A stretch of DNA of 64,000 nt from a virus, in IMG/VR virus record IMGVR_UViG_3300007351_000003, positions 19,218 through 83,217 of that record. One strand, written 5' to 3'. This document shows, piece after piece, positions 41,438-48,841 of the stretch; position 1 is the stretch's first letter; each line of letters opens with the position of its first letter. A program made the position numbers and the translations under genes. The notes under the pieces are model-generated. The model ran no database searches. It was not told where the DNA came from and was given only the letters and a program-made list of their open reading frames with translations.

Positions 41438-42010
41438 ATGAATGAAATTTGGAAAGACATACCTGAGTTTGAAGGTGTTTATCAAATCTCAAATCATGGT
41501 AGATTGAAAAAACTAAAATGCGAAAGAAGACCGCATTCCTATCCTCGGATTGTATCGGTTAAAAACGGGAATGGGTGGTATCTCACGATTATTTTGCAGT
41601 TCGAAGGGAAAAAGAAAACTGCGAGAATACACCGTCTTGTGGCAGAGGCATTCATTCCTAATCCAGAAAATAAGCTAGAGGTAAACCACAAAGATACGAA
41701 TAAACAAAACAACCACTGGAGCAATTTAGAGTGGGTCAGCCGAAAAGAAAATCATGCTCATGCGGTCAAGAATACAGATATCGTAAAGGGCATGAATCAT
41801 TACAACAAGTTTGTCAGGCCAAATATCATAGTGCAAGTTTCTCCTGAAGGAGATGTAATTAAAGAATTCCCAAACGCATGCGAAGCTGCGCGAACTACAG
41901 GCGTATGTAACAGAAATATTCTCCAAGTTGCTCATAAGACGCAATATAAGCCTGGGAAAATCAGGAAGCAAGCGGGTGGTTTTATCTGGAGGTTTAAGGA
42001 TGCAGTTTGA
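41438..42010 (+). CDS. NUMOD4-HNH homing endonuclease
   Basis: 190 aa. NUMOD4 (WKDIPEFEGVYQISNHGRLK, 5-24), HNH core (RLVAEAFIPNP, NHKDTNKQNN, NLEWVS, ~66-108), and a C-terminal NUMOD1-like DNA-binding helix (FPNACEAARTTGVCNRNIL). Freestanding, between recT and the MBL gene, which it overlaps by 11 nt. AT-richer than its neighbours, indicating transfer. Confidence 0.85.
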   Translation: MNEIWKDIPEFEGVYQISNHGRLKKLKCERRPHSYPRIVSVKNGNGWYLTIILQFEGKKKTARIHRLVAEAFIPNPENKLEVNHKDTNKQNNHWSNLEWVSRKENHAHAVKNTDIVKGMNHYNKFVRPNIIVQVSPEGDVIKEFPNACEAARTTGVCNRNILQVAHKTQYKPGKIRKQAGGFIWRFKDAV

Positions 42011-42705
42011 GTCATTGGCGTCATCCAGTAAAGGAAATGCTTATATCGTTACAGCGGAAGGGGCAGCGCCGTTGCTCATCGAAGCAGGTATGCCAATCCG
42101 CACTTTGAGAGAACGCCTAGGTTTTGGCGTTACGGGTCTCGCGGGGTGCCTTGTATCCCACGAGCATCTTTGACCACGCCAAAGGCGTCAAGGACTTGCT
42201 TAAAGCAGGCGTAGACTGCTGGATGAGCGCAGGGACCGCCGAGGCACTTGGAGTATTCGGCCATCACCGGCATTGCCTGCTTTTGCCTGACGATACTGCG
42301 ACACTAGGAAATGGATGGACGGTAAAGCCTTTTGATCTACAACACGACGCCTCAGAGCCGCTCGGCTTCCTCATAGGCCACAAAGATGAAAGGCTTCTGT
42401 TCGTTCCAGATACCGCATACGTCGAGAACCGCTTCGCAGGTGTCACCCTGGCCGCGATCGAATGTAACCACGTGGAGTCCATCCTGTCGCAGAATATCGT
42501 AAGCGGCCGGGTGGATCCTTCTCTCGGGAAGCGGATACGCAGGAATCACATGAGCCTGGAAACCGCAATCGCCATGCTCAAAGCCAATGATCTGAGCAAG
42601 TGCCGGAAGATTTTTTTGCTTCATCTCTCAGACGCTAACTCGGATGAGCAGCGCATGAAACTTGAGATCCAGCAGGCCACAGGAATACCGACTGAAATAT
42701 GCTGA
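42000..42705 (+). CDS. MBL-fold hydrolase with +1 frameshift at CTT TGA C
   Basis: Residues 1-57 (MQFESLASSSKGNAYIV to LVSHEHL) end at TGA 42171-42173. The natural continuation DHAKGVKDLLKAGVD is in the +1 frame, giving 234 aa in all. The shift restores the metallo-beta-lactamase motif HxHxDH (SHEHLDHAKG). The site CTT-TGA-C equals the programmed site of release factor 2, with GAG three bases upstream. Either programmed frameshifting or a one-base insertion in a T run. Confidence 0.7.
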
Positions 42706-42950
42706 AACTTGAATTCAACAAACCATCCATTAATTGTATGTATTTCCGGGAGAAACTTTCCGGGGTTGGGGAGAATGTCTGCATCCATAAATTCGATACT
42801 TGTACACCAGTAGACTGTGAAGATAAGGCGCCATATCCTGCAGCGGAAGATATCCGACAAGAAAATTGGAAGCGCAACTACGAAGAATGCCCAAGCATGG
42901 ACTGTGAGCTATGCGAGGATAGAGAAATCTGTGAAGGAAGTGAAGTGTAG
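42699..42950 (+). CDS. Cys-rich protein, 83 aa
   Basis: ATG 42699 overlaps the MBL stop. Eight or more Cys (DTCTPVDCEDK, CPSMDCELCEDREIC) suggest metal or cluster binding. Not recognised. Confidence 0.5.
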   Translation: MLKLEFNKPSINCMYFREKLSGVGENVCIHKFDTCTPVDCEDKAPYPAAEDIRQENWKRNYEECPSMDCELCEDREICEGSEV

Positions 42951-43027
42951 AGCAGCCCGCACCACGCGGGCAGAGAACGCCAAGCTGACCCGCAGCCGAG
43001 GAGAAGCTATCGGAAAGGAGAAATATC

Positions 43028-43429
43028 ATGGGCATGCCTGACAGAACGGTTGATCCGAACGGAATTGAAGAAGACGACGCATATATGACCATCTTCGAAG
43101 AGGCACGCAAGGAGAAAATGGCCGATATGGACGTATGGGTTGCCTGGAAGATGGGTCTTGCAGCATATCAGCAGGCGCGGAAACTCGACGTGAAGTTTCC
43201 ACACGACACACCGGAACCGATTGATACCCCGGACCACATGACCATCGCGGATATGAAAGTTGAAGTTGCCGACTACGAACCGCATTATAACATGATTGAT
43301 GCCGAAACCATCCGCGAATCATCATGTCCGGCTTGCAAGGGCCCGCTTATGTACCGTGGATTCAAGCATGGTGACTCATACCGTGCGTTTGCCGTATGCA
43401 AGAAATGCAATCGAGCGGACGAATTTTAA
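43028..43429 (+). CDS. protein with C-terminal zinc ribbon, 133 aa
   Basis: Acidic helical N-terminal part (DDAYMTIFEEARKEKMADMD), C-terminal CPACKGPL and CKKCNRAD. Leader contains the AACGCCAAGCTGACCCGCAG repeat also seen at 36000. Not recognised. Confidence 0.55.
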   Translation: MGMPDRTVDPNGIEEDDAYMTIFEEARKEKMADMDVWVAWKMGLAAYQQARKLDVKFPHDTPEPIDTPDHMTIADMKVEVADYEPHYNMIDAETIRESSCPACKGPLMYRGFKHGDSYRAFAVCKKCNRADEF

Positions 43430-43435
43430 AGCGTC

Positions 43436-43589
43436 CAACGCGGTCGATAGGATAGATGGCGCTGAAATCGTACTGGAAAATAAAATAGCCCAGGCAATCC
43501 CCGGCCCGGACGGGAAGTCAAGATGGACTGCCAACCCTTATGTATGGAGCATTTACTTTAAGAGAATACCTAACCATGACACATTTTGA
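43436..43589 (+). CDS. ORF fragment without clear start
   Basis: The frame encodes DGAEIVLENKIAQAIPGPDG and WTANPYVWSIYFKRI, which look natural, but no good start codon lies after the preceding stop. It may be a remnant or begin at a TTG inside the previous gene. Confidence 0.35.
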
Positions 43590-43917
43590 AGACGGACCCG
43601 CAAAAGGGGAAACCCTGATGCTGAAACGTTCTCCCATCTTTCTCCGTGTGGTAGAAGTTAACGGACAATGGGACGCTCTTGATCAGTTGGATGACGAACC
43701 AGCCCCCCATGAGAAGATATACGCCTATGAACGCATAGGCGAGCCCGGCATGGTGCATATCAATGCAGGGCGTAAGGGCAACAGTGGGTGGTATCCGATG
43801 GCAGCTTACCGGTTCATAACTGATCAACCAACCGATTCTGCAATGCTCGACAGCGAAGCCTGGCGGCAGTGGTGCCGGAATAGAGTAAAACCGAAATCTA
43901 CAGAGGTCTTAAAATAA
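43576..43917 (+). CDS. hypothetical protein, 113 aa
   Basis: MTHFEDGPAKGETLMLKRSP start, beta-rich (IFLRVVEVNGQW; IYAYERIGEPGMVHI). Resembles small phage beta-barrel proteins. Stop shared with the next start (TAATG). Confidence 0.55.
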   Translation: MTHFEDGPAKGETLMLKRSPIFLRVVEVNGQWDALDQLDDEPAPHEKIYAYERIGEPGMVHINAGRKGNSGWYPMAAYRFITDQPTDSAMLDSEAWRQWCRNRVKPKSTEVLK

Positions 43918-44378
43918 TGGTCATCCTTGCCTTTCTGCAAAACATGTGGGTTCGGGAGCCCGAGAAGGTCCGGGCTTGGCTGGACAAGAATCCGCATCTC
44001 TGGAACCGTGCCGTAACCGGCTTTTTGTTCTCGGGCTGTCTGACCGGCCGGAGGATTAAAGCCTGCTTCGGTGACCTGGTCGAGAAGATGACATTCGAGG
44101 AATGTACAAGGGAGATCGCCGGCGATTCCCGAACCATCTGCCCACCGAACACCGCACACATCGAGGCTTGTATCGAGAAGTACAAACCGACGGTTGTGGT
44201 CACGTTCGGGAGGATCGCAGCTGAGGCGGTACGACCGATCTGGCATGCCTGGTCCACATTGACGCCTGAATATTTTATCGCATTGCCTCACCCAGCAGCC
44301 AGGCAGGTCGACACGATCAGCAAACTGAAGTCTGCAGCCAATAAGATCAGGAGGCTCTGTGGAAACTACATCAGTTAG
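43917..44378 (+). CDS. uracil-DNA glycosylase-fold-like protein
   Basis: 153 aa. GFLFSGCLTGRRIKACFGDL, VVVTFGRIAAEAV and LPHPAAR appear in the order of the UDG-like fold motifs (substrate loop, central strand, HP-rich loop). Usual catalytic residues are not obvious. Maybe a repair or decoy protein. Confidence 0.5.
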   Translation: MVILAFLQNMWVREPEKVRAWLDKNPHLWNRAVTGFLFSGCLTGRRIKACFGDLVEKMTFEECTREIAGDSRTICPPNTAHIEACIEKYKPTVVVTFGRIAAEAVRPIWHAWSTLTPEYFIALPHPAARQVDTISKLKSAANKIRRLCGNYIS

Positions 44379-44538
44379 CGGCGAAATCAAAAAAGAAACC
44401 GACCTCGCCATACTGTTCTTTGACGGGGAAAAGGAAGTCTGGATACCGAAATCACAGATCGAATCCCGGGTGAATTACAGCGATAGCGTGGAGATTGAGA
44501 TTCCGGCCTGGTTAGCAGAAGAAAAGGAGTTGGTATGA
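44359..44538 (+). CDS. hypothetical protein, 59 aa
   Basis: GTG 44359 with AGGAGG 5 nt upstream, overlapping the previous gene. VWIPKSQIE and VEIEIPAWLAEEK look like a small beta domain common in accessory genes. Confidence 0.55.
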   Translation: METTSVSGEIKKETDLAILFFDGEKEVWIPKSQIESRVNYSDSVEIEIPAWLAEEKELV

Positions 44539-44933
44539 GCGACGTTATTAGAGACATTACAGATTACTCCATGAGCGAAGACTATGAACTGCTTTGGGAC
44601 TTGGCACAAAAGCAGTCAGTCGTGTGCGAGGTGGACTATGATTCCAGAAACAATGATCCATCCAAACCTATCCGGGACATAGCAGCCACTCGATCTCACA
44701 AGCATCGTGATGAAATAGTGGTCGAGGTTGAAGTCAGAGGGTACGGGTATATCTATGCCACTGATAAAGAAGATTTCCTGATGCAGTGCCGGAGATCGCG
44801 GCTGAAGTTCATATTGCCCCACATCAGAAAAAAAGAGAGATGCATACACTACTCGTGCAGACTGTGCTTATTGGGCAGTGGTATATGCTCAGGATGCGAG
44901 GGCTGTAAAGAATATGAACCTGACGGGTTGTAA
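44535..44933 (+). CDS. protein with Cys-rich C terminus, 132 aa
   Basis: Overlaps the previous stop by 4 nt. Alpha/beta N-terminal part, then CRLCLLGSGICSGCEGCKEY with five Cys, likely metal-binding. Not recognised. Confidence 0.5.
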   Translation: MSDVIRDITDYSMSEDYELLWDLAQKQSVVCEVDYDSRNNDPSKPIRDIAATRSHKHRDEIVVEVEVRGYGYIYATDKEDFLMQCRRSRLKFILPHIRKKERCIHYSCRLCLLGSGICSGCEGCKEYEPDGL

Positions 44934-44936
44934 TTA

Positions 44937-45206
44937 ATGGCCGCCTTCTCCAAAGATGGCTGGGTTAACCGCTTCTGGCACTGTGACGGTTGCGGGAAAG
45001 AAGGATCATGGGAAGAAGGCTGGTCATGGTACGGGTCAATCTTACATCTCGACACATGCCCGAACGATGTCCCGGTTGCCTGTTCAGATGCTTGCGCGAA
45101 GATCGTTCAGGAGAGGATCGACAGCGGCCAGTACGTTTTACCGAAACCGAAGCTGAGGAATAAGAAATACTACTCGGCAGTGGTGACGAAGAGAAAGGGG
45201 TACTGA
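44937..45206 (+). CDS. zinc-ribbon protein, 89 aa
   Basis: HCDGCGKEG and CPNDVPVACSDAC give a plausible zinc site. Lys-rich tail. Short spacing on both sides. Confidence 0.5.
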   Translation: MAAFSKDGWVNRFWHCDGCGKEGSWEEGWSWYGSILHLDTCPNDVPVACSDACAKIVQERIDSGQYVLPKPKLRNKKYYSAVVTKRKGY

Positions 45207-45395
45207 ATGAGCGAAGAACTTAATCCAATCCCCTGCCCGTCATGCGGCGAAGATCTGGTAAAAAAAGATGACCATCACGGAGACTGGTGGGCTCACAAGA
45301 ATGATCTGTCAAGCTGCATTTTTTCATTCATTCAATTGATGGATCAATCTGATGTTAAACGGTGGAATATTCGACCGACTATCCCCGGGCTCTAA
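45207..45395 (+). CDS. zinc-ribbon protein, 62 aa
   Basis: CPSCGEDLVKKDDHHGDWWA start region; one zinc ribbon half. The frame continues in phase after its TAA into the next entry. Confidence 0.5.
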   Translation: MSEELNPIPCPSCGEDLVKKDDHHGDWWAHKNDLSSCIFSFIQLMDQSDVKRWNIRPTIPGL

Positions 45396-45614
45396 GTAAC
45401 CCACATCCCAGAACACGATGGGGCCACAGGATTCACCCGGGGGCTCACGCTGGCCGAAGGTATGGAGTTGCTGCCGAAGTTGGTTGAATACATCCTTACC
45501 GCCGAGGGGATGCAGTGTATAAGCGGACTGTCTGTCAATCTAGTGCTTACCCTGCCCTGCGGGGATCGCGTAGAGGTCCAGAAAGATGATATTGCAGAAA
45601 GTACCAAGAGATAA
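45396..45614 (+). CDS. in-phase ORF after a stop, start unclear
   Basis: HIPEHDGATGFTRGLTLAEG and later LSVNLVLTLPCGDRVEV look like a real small phage protein. The frame is the same as the previous gene, separated by one TAA. First ATG is 45465, without a ribosome site. Could be a readthrough extension, or a gene that lost its start. Confidence 0.4.
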   Translation, partial: VTHIPEHDGATGFTRGLTLAEGMELLPKLVEYILTAEGMQCISGLSVNLVLTLPCGDRVEVQKDDIAESTKR

Positions 45615-45625
45615 GAGGAGTCATT

Positions 45626-45877
45626 ATGAGTAACGAGCAGCCGCAAAAAGTAGTGAATACTCTCCCGGCCGAGGGCCTTTGTCGACTCAGGCAGATCATA
45701 GGATACAGGGATAAAGATTCTGGTGAATGGGTGCCAGGCTTCCTTGCTATCAAAAAAAGTGCATGGTATCGGGGGATCATAGAAGGCAAATACCCGAAGC
45801 CTGCAAAGAAGTTTGGCACTCGCTGCACTTTATGGGATGTTGATGATATCAGGAAGCTGAAAGAAAAGGCATCGTAA
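45626..45877 (+). CDS. AlpA-like DNA-binding protein
   Basis: 83 aa. LCRLRQIIG, LAIKKSAWYRGIIEGKYPKP and WDVDDIRKL fit AlpA/excisionase-type MerR-like winged helices. It could be the excisionase of the integrase at 48.8 kb, or a regulator. Its stop is followed directly by attC site c. Confidence 0.7.
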   Translation: MSNEQPQKVVNTLPAEGLCRLRQIIGYRDKDSGEWVPGFLAIKKSAWYRGIIEGKYPKPAKKFGTRCTLWDVDDIRKLKEKAS

Positions 45878-45930
45878 TGCGATACTGACCCCTGCTACTT
45901 TAGCGTGGGTGTCGAGCACTCTGGTTAGTT
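45873..45930 (+). repeat. attC-like site c
   Basis: CGTAATG with the stop, arms ACTGACCC/GGGTGTCGAG, R' GTTAGTT. Downstream gene ATG 22 nt later. Confidence 0.55.
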
Positions 45931-45952
45931 TTCCAGAGTGCGGAAAGGCAGC

Positions 45953-46195
45953 ATGATAAAGATTACAGACAGACGGTCAATTTTAAAACAGGTCATCAGC
46001 GGGATTTGCTGGTCTCCGGTGGCTCTCATCGGCTTATTTATTGCTGCGCTCGTGGGCCTGATGGCATACGGTATTACAATTACCATTCTTGGCGGCGGGC
46101 TGCTTAAAGTCATTATTGGATTAGCGAAGTCTGCCGGTATTATGGCCGTGGTTTTCGGATACATCATTGCATTTATATGGTCGAACCAAAACTAA
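45953..46195 (+). CDS. membrane protein, 80 aa
   Basis: ATG 45953. Two hydrophobic spans (VALIGLFIAALVGLMAYGIT and IMAVVFGYIIAFIW). Cassette gene between two attC-like cores (site c and AACTAACGCG at its stop). Function unknown. Confidence 0.5.
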   Translation: MIKITDRRSILKQVISGICWSPVALIGLFIAALVGLMAYGITITILGGGLLKVIIGLAKSAGIMAVVFGYIIAFIWSNQN

Positions 46196-46229
46196 CGCGA
46201 GCATGAGCCGCGTACACATTGGAGGGCAA

Positions 46230-46418
46230 ATGAAGCATTTTATTAAAACCACAACGGAGCAGATCGGGCGACGGCTCGATGCTCTGGTTAGAATTTGTCA
46301 TGTTCATTGGCATTCTAAGTTTGCGAGATCGTGGATATGTCACTCATACCCATGCTATTATCCTGTTTCTGATTATCGCTGCCGATGTGGGCACATTAAG
46401 ACATATCGCACAAATTGA
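46230..46418 (+). CDS. cassette protein, 62 aa (frame uncertain)
   Basis: ATG 46230 with GGAGGG upstream; Cys/His-rich end (CHSYPCYYPVSDYRCRCGH). An overlapping frame from 46279 encodes a hydrophobic membrane-like peptide. One of the two is the cassette gene before attC site d. Confidence 0.4.
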   Translation: MKHFIKTTTEQIGRRLDALVRICHVHWHSKFARSWICHSYPCYYPVSDYRCRCGHIKTYRTN

Positions 46419-46481
46419 TTTTAACGCGGCGCTGACCTGCCGCAGCGAAGCGGAGGCCAGTGTCGAGCGTCCTGGTTAGAA
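46419..46481 (+). repeat. attC-like site d
   Basis: R'' TTTTAAC, arm GCTGACCTG, stem CCGC/GCGG, arm CCAGTGTCGAGC, R' GTTAGAA. Confidence 0.65.
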
Positions 46482-46484
46482 TTT

Positions 46485-47108
46485 ATGCCAATGATCGCAG
46501 CACTATATGTTATGAAAAACGGCGTCTATTATGGGTTGCCCGACGTGGACCCATGGGACGCTCACCGCGACGCCCGGAAGTACGCAGGGCCTTTCCCGGT
46601 TGTCGCACATCCGCCCTGTGAACGATGGGGCCGCTATTGGAGCGGAGGGCCGATGTTGGCAAGGACGCCGAAGGCCAAAAAAAAGGGCGACGATCAGGGA
46701 TGTTTTGAGGCGGCGATAAATGCAGTACGCCGATTCGGCGGAGTCATTGAACATCCCGAGGGCAGCCACGCATGGACGGCATTCGGTTTGAACAAGCCAC
46801 CGCGAACCGGGGGATGGGTGACGGCAGACTTTGAGGGCGGCTGGACATGTTGTGTCGAACAGGGACATTACGGGCACAGAGCTCGCAAGGCAACCTGGTT
46901 ATATGCGCACAGCGTAGAATTGCCGGATTTGAAGTGGGGTTCGTGCGGTAAAAAGGAACGGCTGGAAGACGGATACCATTCAACGGAAGAGCGGCGGCGG
47001 GCAGTTCGTACCGGGATTTGCCAGAGGTTATCGAAAAACCAGCGCACCGCGACGCCGCAGGAGTTCCGGGATTTGTTGATTGGAATTGCAAAGACGGTAC
47101 GGAATTAA
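46485..47108 (+). CDS. conserved cassette/phage protein, 207 aa
   Basis: Starts 4 nt after the R' core. VVAHPPCERWGRYWSGGP, GGVIEHPEGSHAW and CCVEQGHYGHRARKATWLYA are strongly patterned and known from phage proteins of unknown function. Gene is enclosed between attC d and attC e, a full cassette. Confidence 0.6.
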   Translation: MPMIAALYVMKNGVYYGLPDVDPWDAHRDARKYAGPFPVVAHPPCERWGRYWSGGPMLARTPKAKKKGDDQGCFEAAINAVRRFGGVIEHPEGSHAWTAFGLNKPPRTGGWVTADFEGGWTCCVEQGHYGHRARKATWLYAHSVELPDLKWGSCGKKERLEDGYHSTEERRRAVRTGICQRLSKNQRTATPQEFRDLLIGIAKTVRN

Positions 47109-47110
47109 AA

Positions 47111-47169
47111 TTCCAACGCTTGCGTCAACCGCGAGCGAAGCGTAGACGGTTTGGACGCAATTGTTATGC
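47111..47169 (+). repeat. attC-like site e, textbook form
   Basis: R'' TTCCAAC three bases after the stop, L'' TTGCGTC, stem AACCG/CGGTT, L' GACGCAA, R' GTTATGC (the same R' as Vibrio repeats). 59 bp. Confidence 0.75.
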
Positions 47170-47191
47170 GCCATCACGGAAAAGGAGAACA

Positions 47192-47410
47192 GTGAAAACT
47201 ATTATCACGAAACAACAGTTCACAGAGTTAGTGGGGATTCTGGCACTCGCAGATCATGAAATGAAAATCCTCAACACCCTAAACGATGCGGCACACGCTA
47301 TCACAGGTGAAAAAGATGATTGGGGACATACGGCAGATGCGATCTGGGACGACAACCTACGAGACGCGAAAAAATTGTTGAGGAAGCTCAAAATCATCGT
47401 TAAAAAGTAA
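47192..47410 (+). CDS. helical cassette protein, 72 aa
   Basis: GTG 47192, AAAGGAG upstream. MKTIITKQQFTELVGILALA start, helical, Lys-rich end. Follows attC e directly and precedes composite site f. Confidence 0.55.
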   Translation: MKTIITKQQFTELVGILALADHEMKILNTLNDAAHAITGEKDDWGHTADAIWDDNLRDAKKLLRKLKIIVKK

Positions 47411-47413
47411 GCG

Positions 47414-47530
47414 CATAATGCGGCAGTTAAGCCTCGGCCCCGTCAGGGGCCGAAGGTCTTGAACTCCTGGTTCTCTCAGCGCTGATTTATAGCGCGTTTT
47501 GAGAAGGAGTTCAGGCTTAACTGCCGCATT
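47414..47530 (+). repeat. inverted attC pair f around a GCGC hairpin
   Basis: attC 47414-47476: CATAATG, arm CAGTTAAGCC, stem CGGCCCC/GGGGCCG, arm GGTCTTGAACTCC, R' GTTCTCT. After a hairpin with GCGC halves, 47505-47530 is the exact complement of the site's first 18 bases plus GAACTCCT, i.e. an inverted, stem-deleted copy. Confidence 0.65.
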
Positions 47531-47552
47531 CCCTCAGCGCGGCTCATGTAAA

Positions 47553-47753
47553 AGGCTTTAAGCTGAAAGGAGATTACACAATGGCAACGAAAATCGAAAA
47601 GGTGCTTCAAGATACAGAAAAATGGCTTGAAAAAGAAAAAACGTGGGAAGACGATTTAGACGGATTAGATGCCATAGATATAGCGAAGGCTGTAATTCAT
47701 CGGATCAGAGAGCGGCTTTCAGCTTAAAGCCTACCTCTAATCAGCGCTGAGGG
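47553..47753. repeat. 17-bp inverted repeat flanking the 48-aa gene
   Basis: AGGCTTTAAGCTGAAAG (47553-47569) and its exact complement (47716-47732, covering the stop). An outer 10-bp repeat CCCTCAGCGC/GCGCTGAGGG (47531-47540, 47744-47753) encloses both. Confidence 0.7.
47581..47727 (+). CDS. helical protein, 48 aa
   Basis: MATKIEKVLQDTEKWLEKEK start, amphipathic helices. Ribosome site AAAGGAG. Enclosed in nested inverted repeats. Confidence 0.5.
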   Translation: MATKIEKVLQDTEKWLEKEKTWEDDLDGLDAIDIAKAVIHRIRERLSA

Positions 47754-47806
47754 AACCCGACAAAATGAGGGGTGCGGAGCATCCCGCTCGATTTTAATGG
47801 TTAGCC
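47734..47806 (+). repeat. attC-like site g
   Basis: CTCTAATC core, AAAAT/ATTTT arm pair, stem GGGGTGC/GCATCCC with GGA loop, R' GTTAGCC. CGACAAAATGAGGGGTGCGG is shared with site p (53028). Confidence 0.55.
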
Positions 47807-47839
47807 GCTTTCATCGGTTTAGCCAGAAAGGATACTATT

Positions 47840-48154
47840 ATGAGTTGGGGAGAAAGAAGCTGCAAGCGGCCTTGTCGTTGTCCTCAGAAATGTAAAATGG
47901 AAACGTGTAATGTTGATTGTTCCTCGTATGAATGGGATGGTGTGACAAAACCAGATTCGGCGTCAAAAATAATGAAATATTGGCCTTGTGAATGTCCTTT
48001 TATCGTGGGGCAGAATAGGTGTCAAGTTCATGATGCTGAAGCTACATGGATAATGTTCGATACGCCATTACGGGGTTATGACAACCAGAGAGTACAGGAG
48101 GCCCTTAAATCACTGGAAGAGCTGTGCAGGTCGGGCAAGAAGTTAAGCGGCTAA
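47840..48154 (+). CDS. Cys-rich cassette protein, 104 aa
   Basis: CKRPCRCPQKCKMETCNVDC near the start and PCECPFIVGQNRCQVHD in the middle: at least nine Cys, metal-binding by composition. Stop abuts attC h. Confidence 0.5.
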   Translation: MSWGERSCKRPCRCPQKCKMETCNVDCSSYEWDGVTKPDSASKIMKYWPCECPFIVGQNRCQVHDAEATWIMFDTPLRGYDNQRVQEALKSLEELCRSGKKLSG

Positions 48155-48269
48155 CCCCGGGGCTAAGCCATCGCCCGTAGGGCGATTGGTTTTGAACTCC
48201 TGGTTGATACGGCGCGTAGCTTGCGCCGTGCCAACCGATTAGAGACTTCAGCGGCTCAAGGCCCCCATT
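48149..48269 (+). repeat. inverted attC pair h
   Basis: R'' GGCTAAC, arm GGGGCTAAGCC, stem ATCGCCC/GGGCGAT, arm GGTTTTGAACTCC, R' GTTGATA. A palindrome GGTTGATACGGCGC/GCGCCGTGCCAACC follows, then a degenerate inverted copy ending CCCCATT. Very like 32284-32407. Confidence 0.6.
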
Positions 48270-48457
48270 GGTGCGGCGCTTAATATAAAAAGCTTTTACG
48301 TCTGGTCGGGAACTGGCGGCGGCTGTCGCTAAAACGATACCGTACCGTGAATGCGAATCCCTTCGCCGGGAGGACTTCCGATCGTCGGGTGATGGTGACA
48401 GAACCGAAAGTCCCTACCAGCCAGACCAGACGTAAAAGGTTTCCGGCGCGAAGCGCC
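48270..48457 (+). ncRNA. structured element, copy 2 (188 bp, no ORF)
   Basis: Same element as 32091-32283 but on the opposite strand. Outer stem GGTGCGGCGCTT pairs only partly here because the 3' end is cut (AAGCGCC then GGGAG). Stem ACGTCTGGTC/GACCAGACGT is preserved by paired changes relative to copy 1. Next to it lies attC i. Confidence 0.65.
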
Positions 48458-48516
48458 GGGAGAACGTCAAAATGACGCGCAAGCGTAGCGCGTCGCTATC
48501 GATTTTATGGTTAGGC
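48450..48516 (+). repeat. attC-like site i
   Basis: GAGAACG core, AAAAT/ATTTTA arms, stem GACGCGC/GCGCGTC, R' GTTAGGC. Followed by GGAGGGG and an ATG. Confidence 0.55.
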
Positions 48517-48528
48517 CACGGAGGGGAA

Positions 48529-48768
48529 ATGAAAAAGCCATTAGACATAGCCAACAAATGGAGAGATGAAAACGGGTACATCGGCAAGGGTGGCGTCATT
48601 GTTATTTTAAATGGTGAGGTCAACAGTTGGGTGAATGAGTTACGCAATCCTGAGCATTGGGTGCCGGGATGTATCGCAGTAGATGAACGCGGCAACGAGT
48701 GGCGCACTGTCGGAGGAACCGAACAGGCCGGGGCTGATCGTTGGGAGCCGATAAAGATAGTGGCCTAA
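48529..48768 (+). CDS. cassette protein, 79 aa
   Basis: ATG 48529, GGAGGGG upstream. MKKPLDIANKWRDENGYIGK start, beta-rich with VPGCIAVDERGNEW. Known only as phage/cassette hypothetical. After its stop, a frame encoding PDKDILEDYTDRDGEPYVTT without start looks like the remnant of another gene. Confidence 0.5.
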   Translation: MKKPLDIANKWRDENGYIGKGGVIVILNGEVNSWVNELRNPEHWVPGCIAVDERGNEWRTVGGTEQAGADRWEPIKIVA

Positions 48769-48841
48769 TGGGGCCAGCTGACCCATATTCCAGATAAGGA
48801 CATCTTGGAAGATTACACAGACCGAGATGGCGAGCCATATG

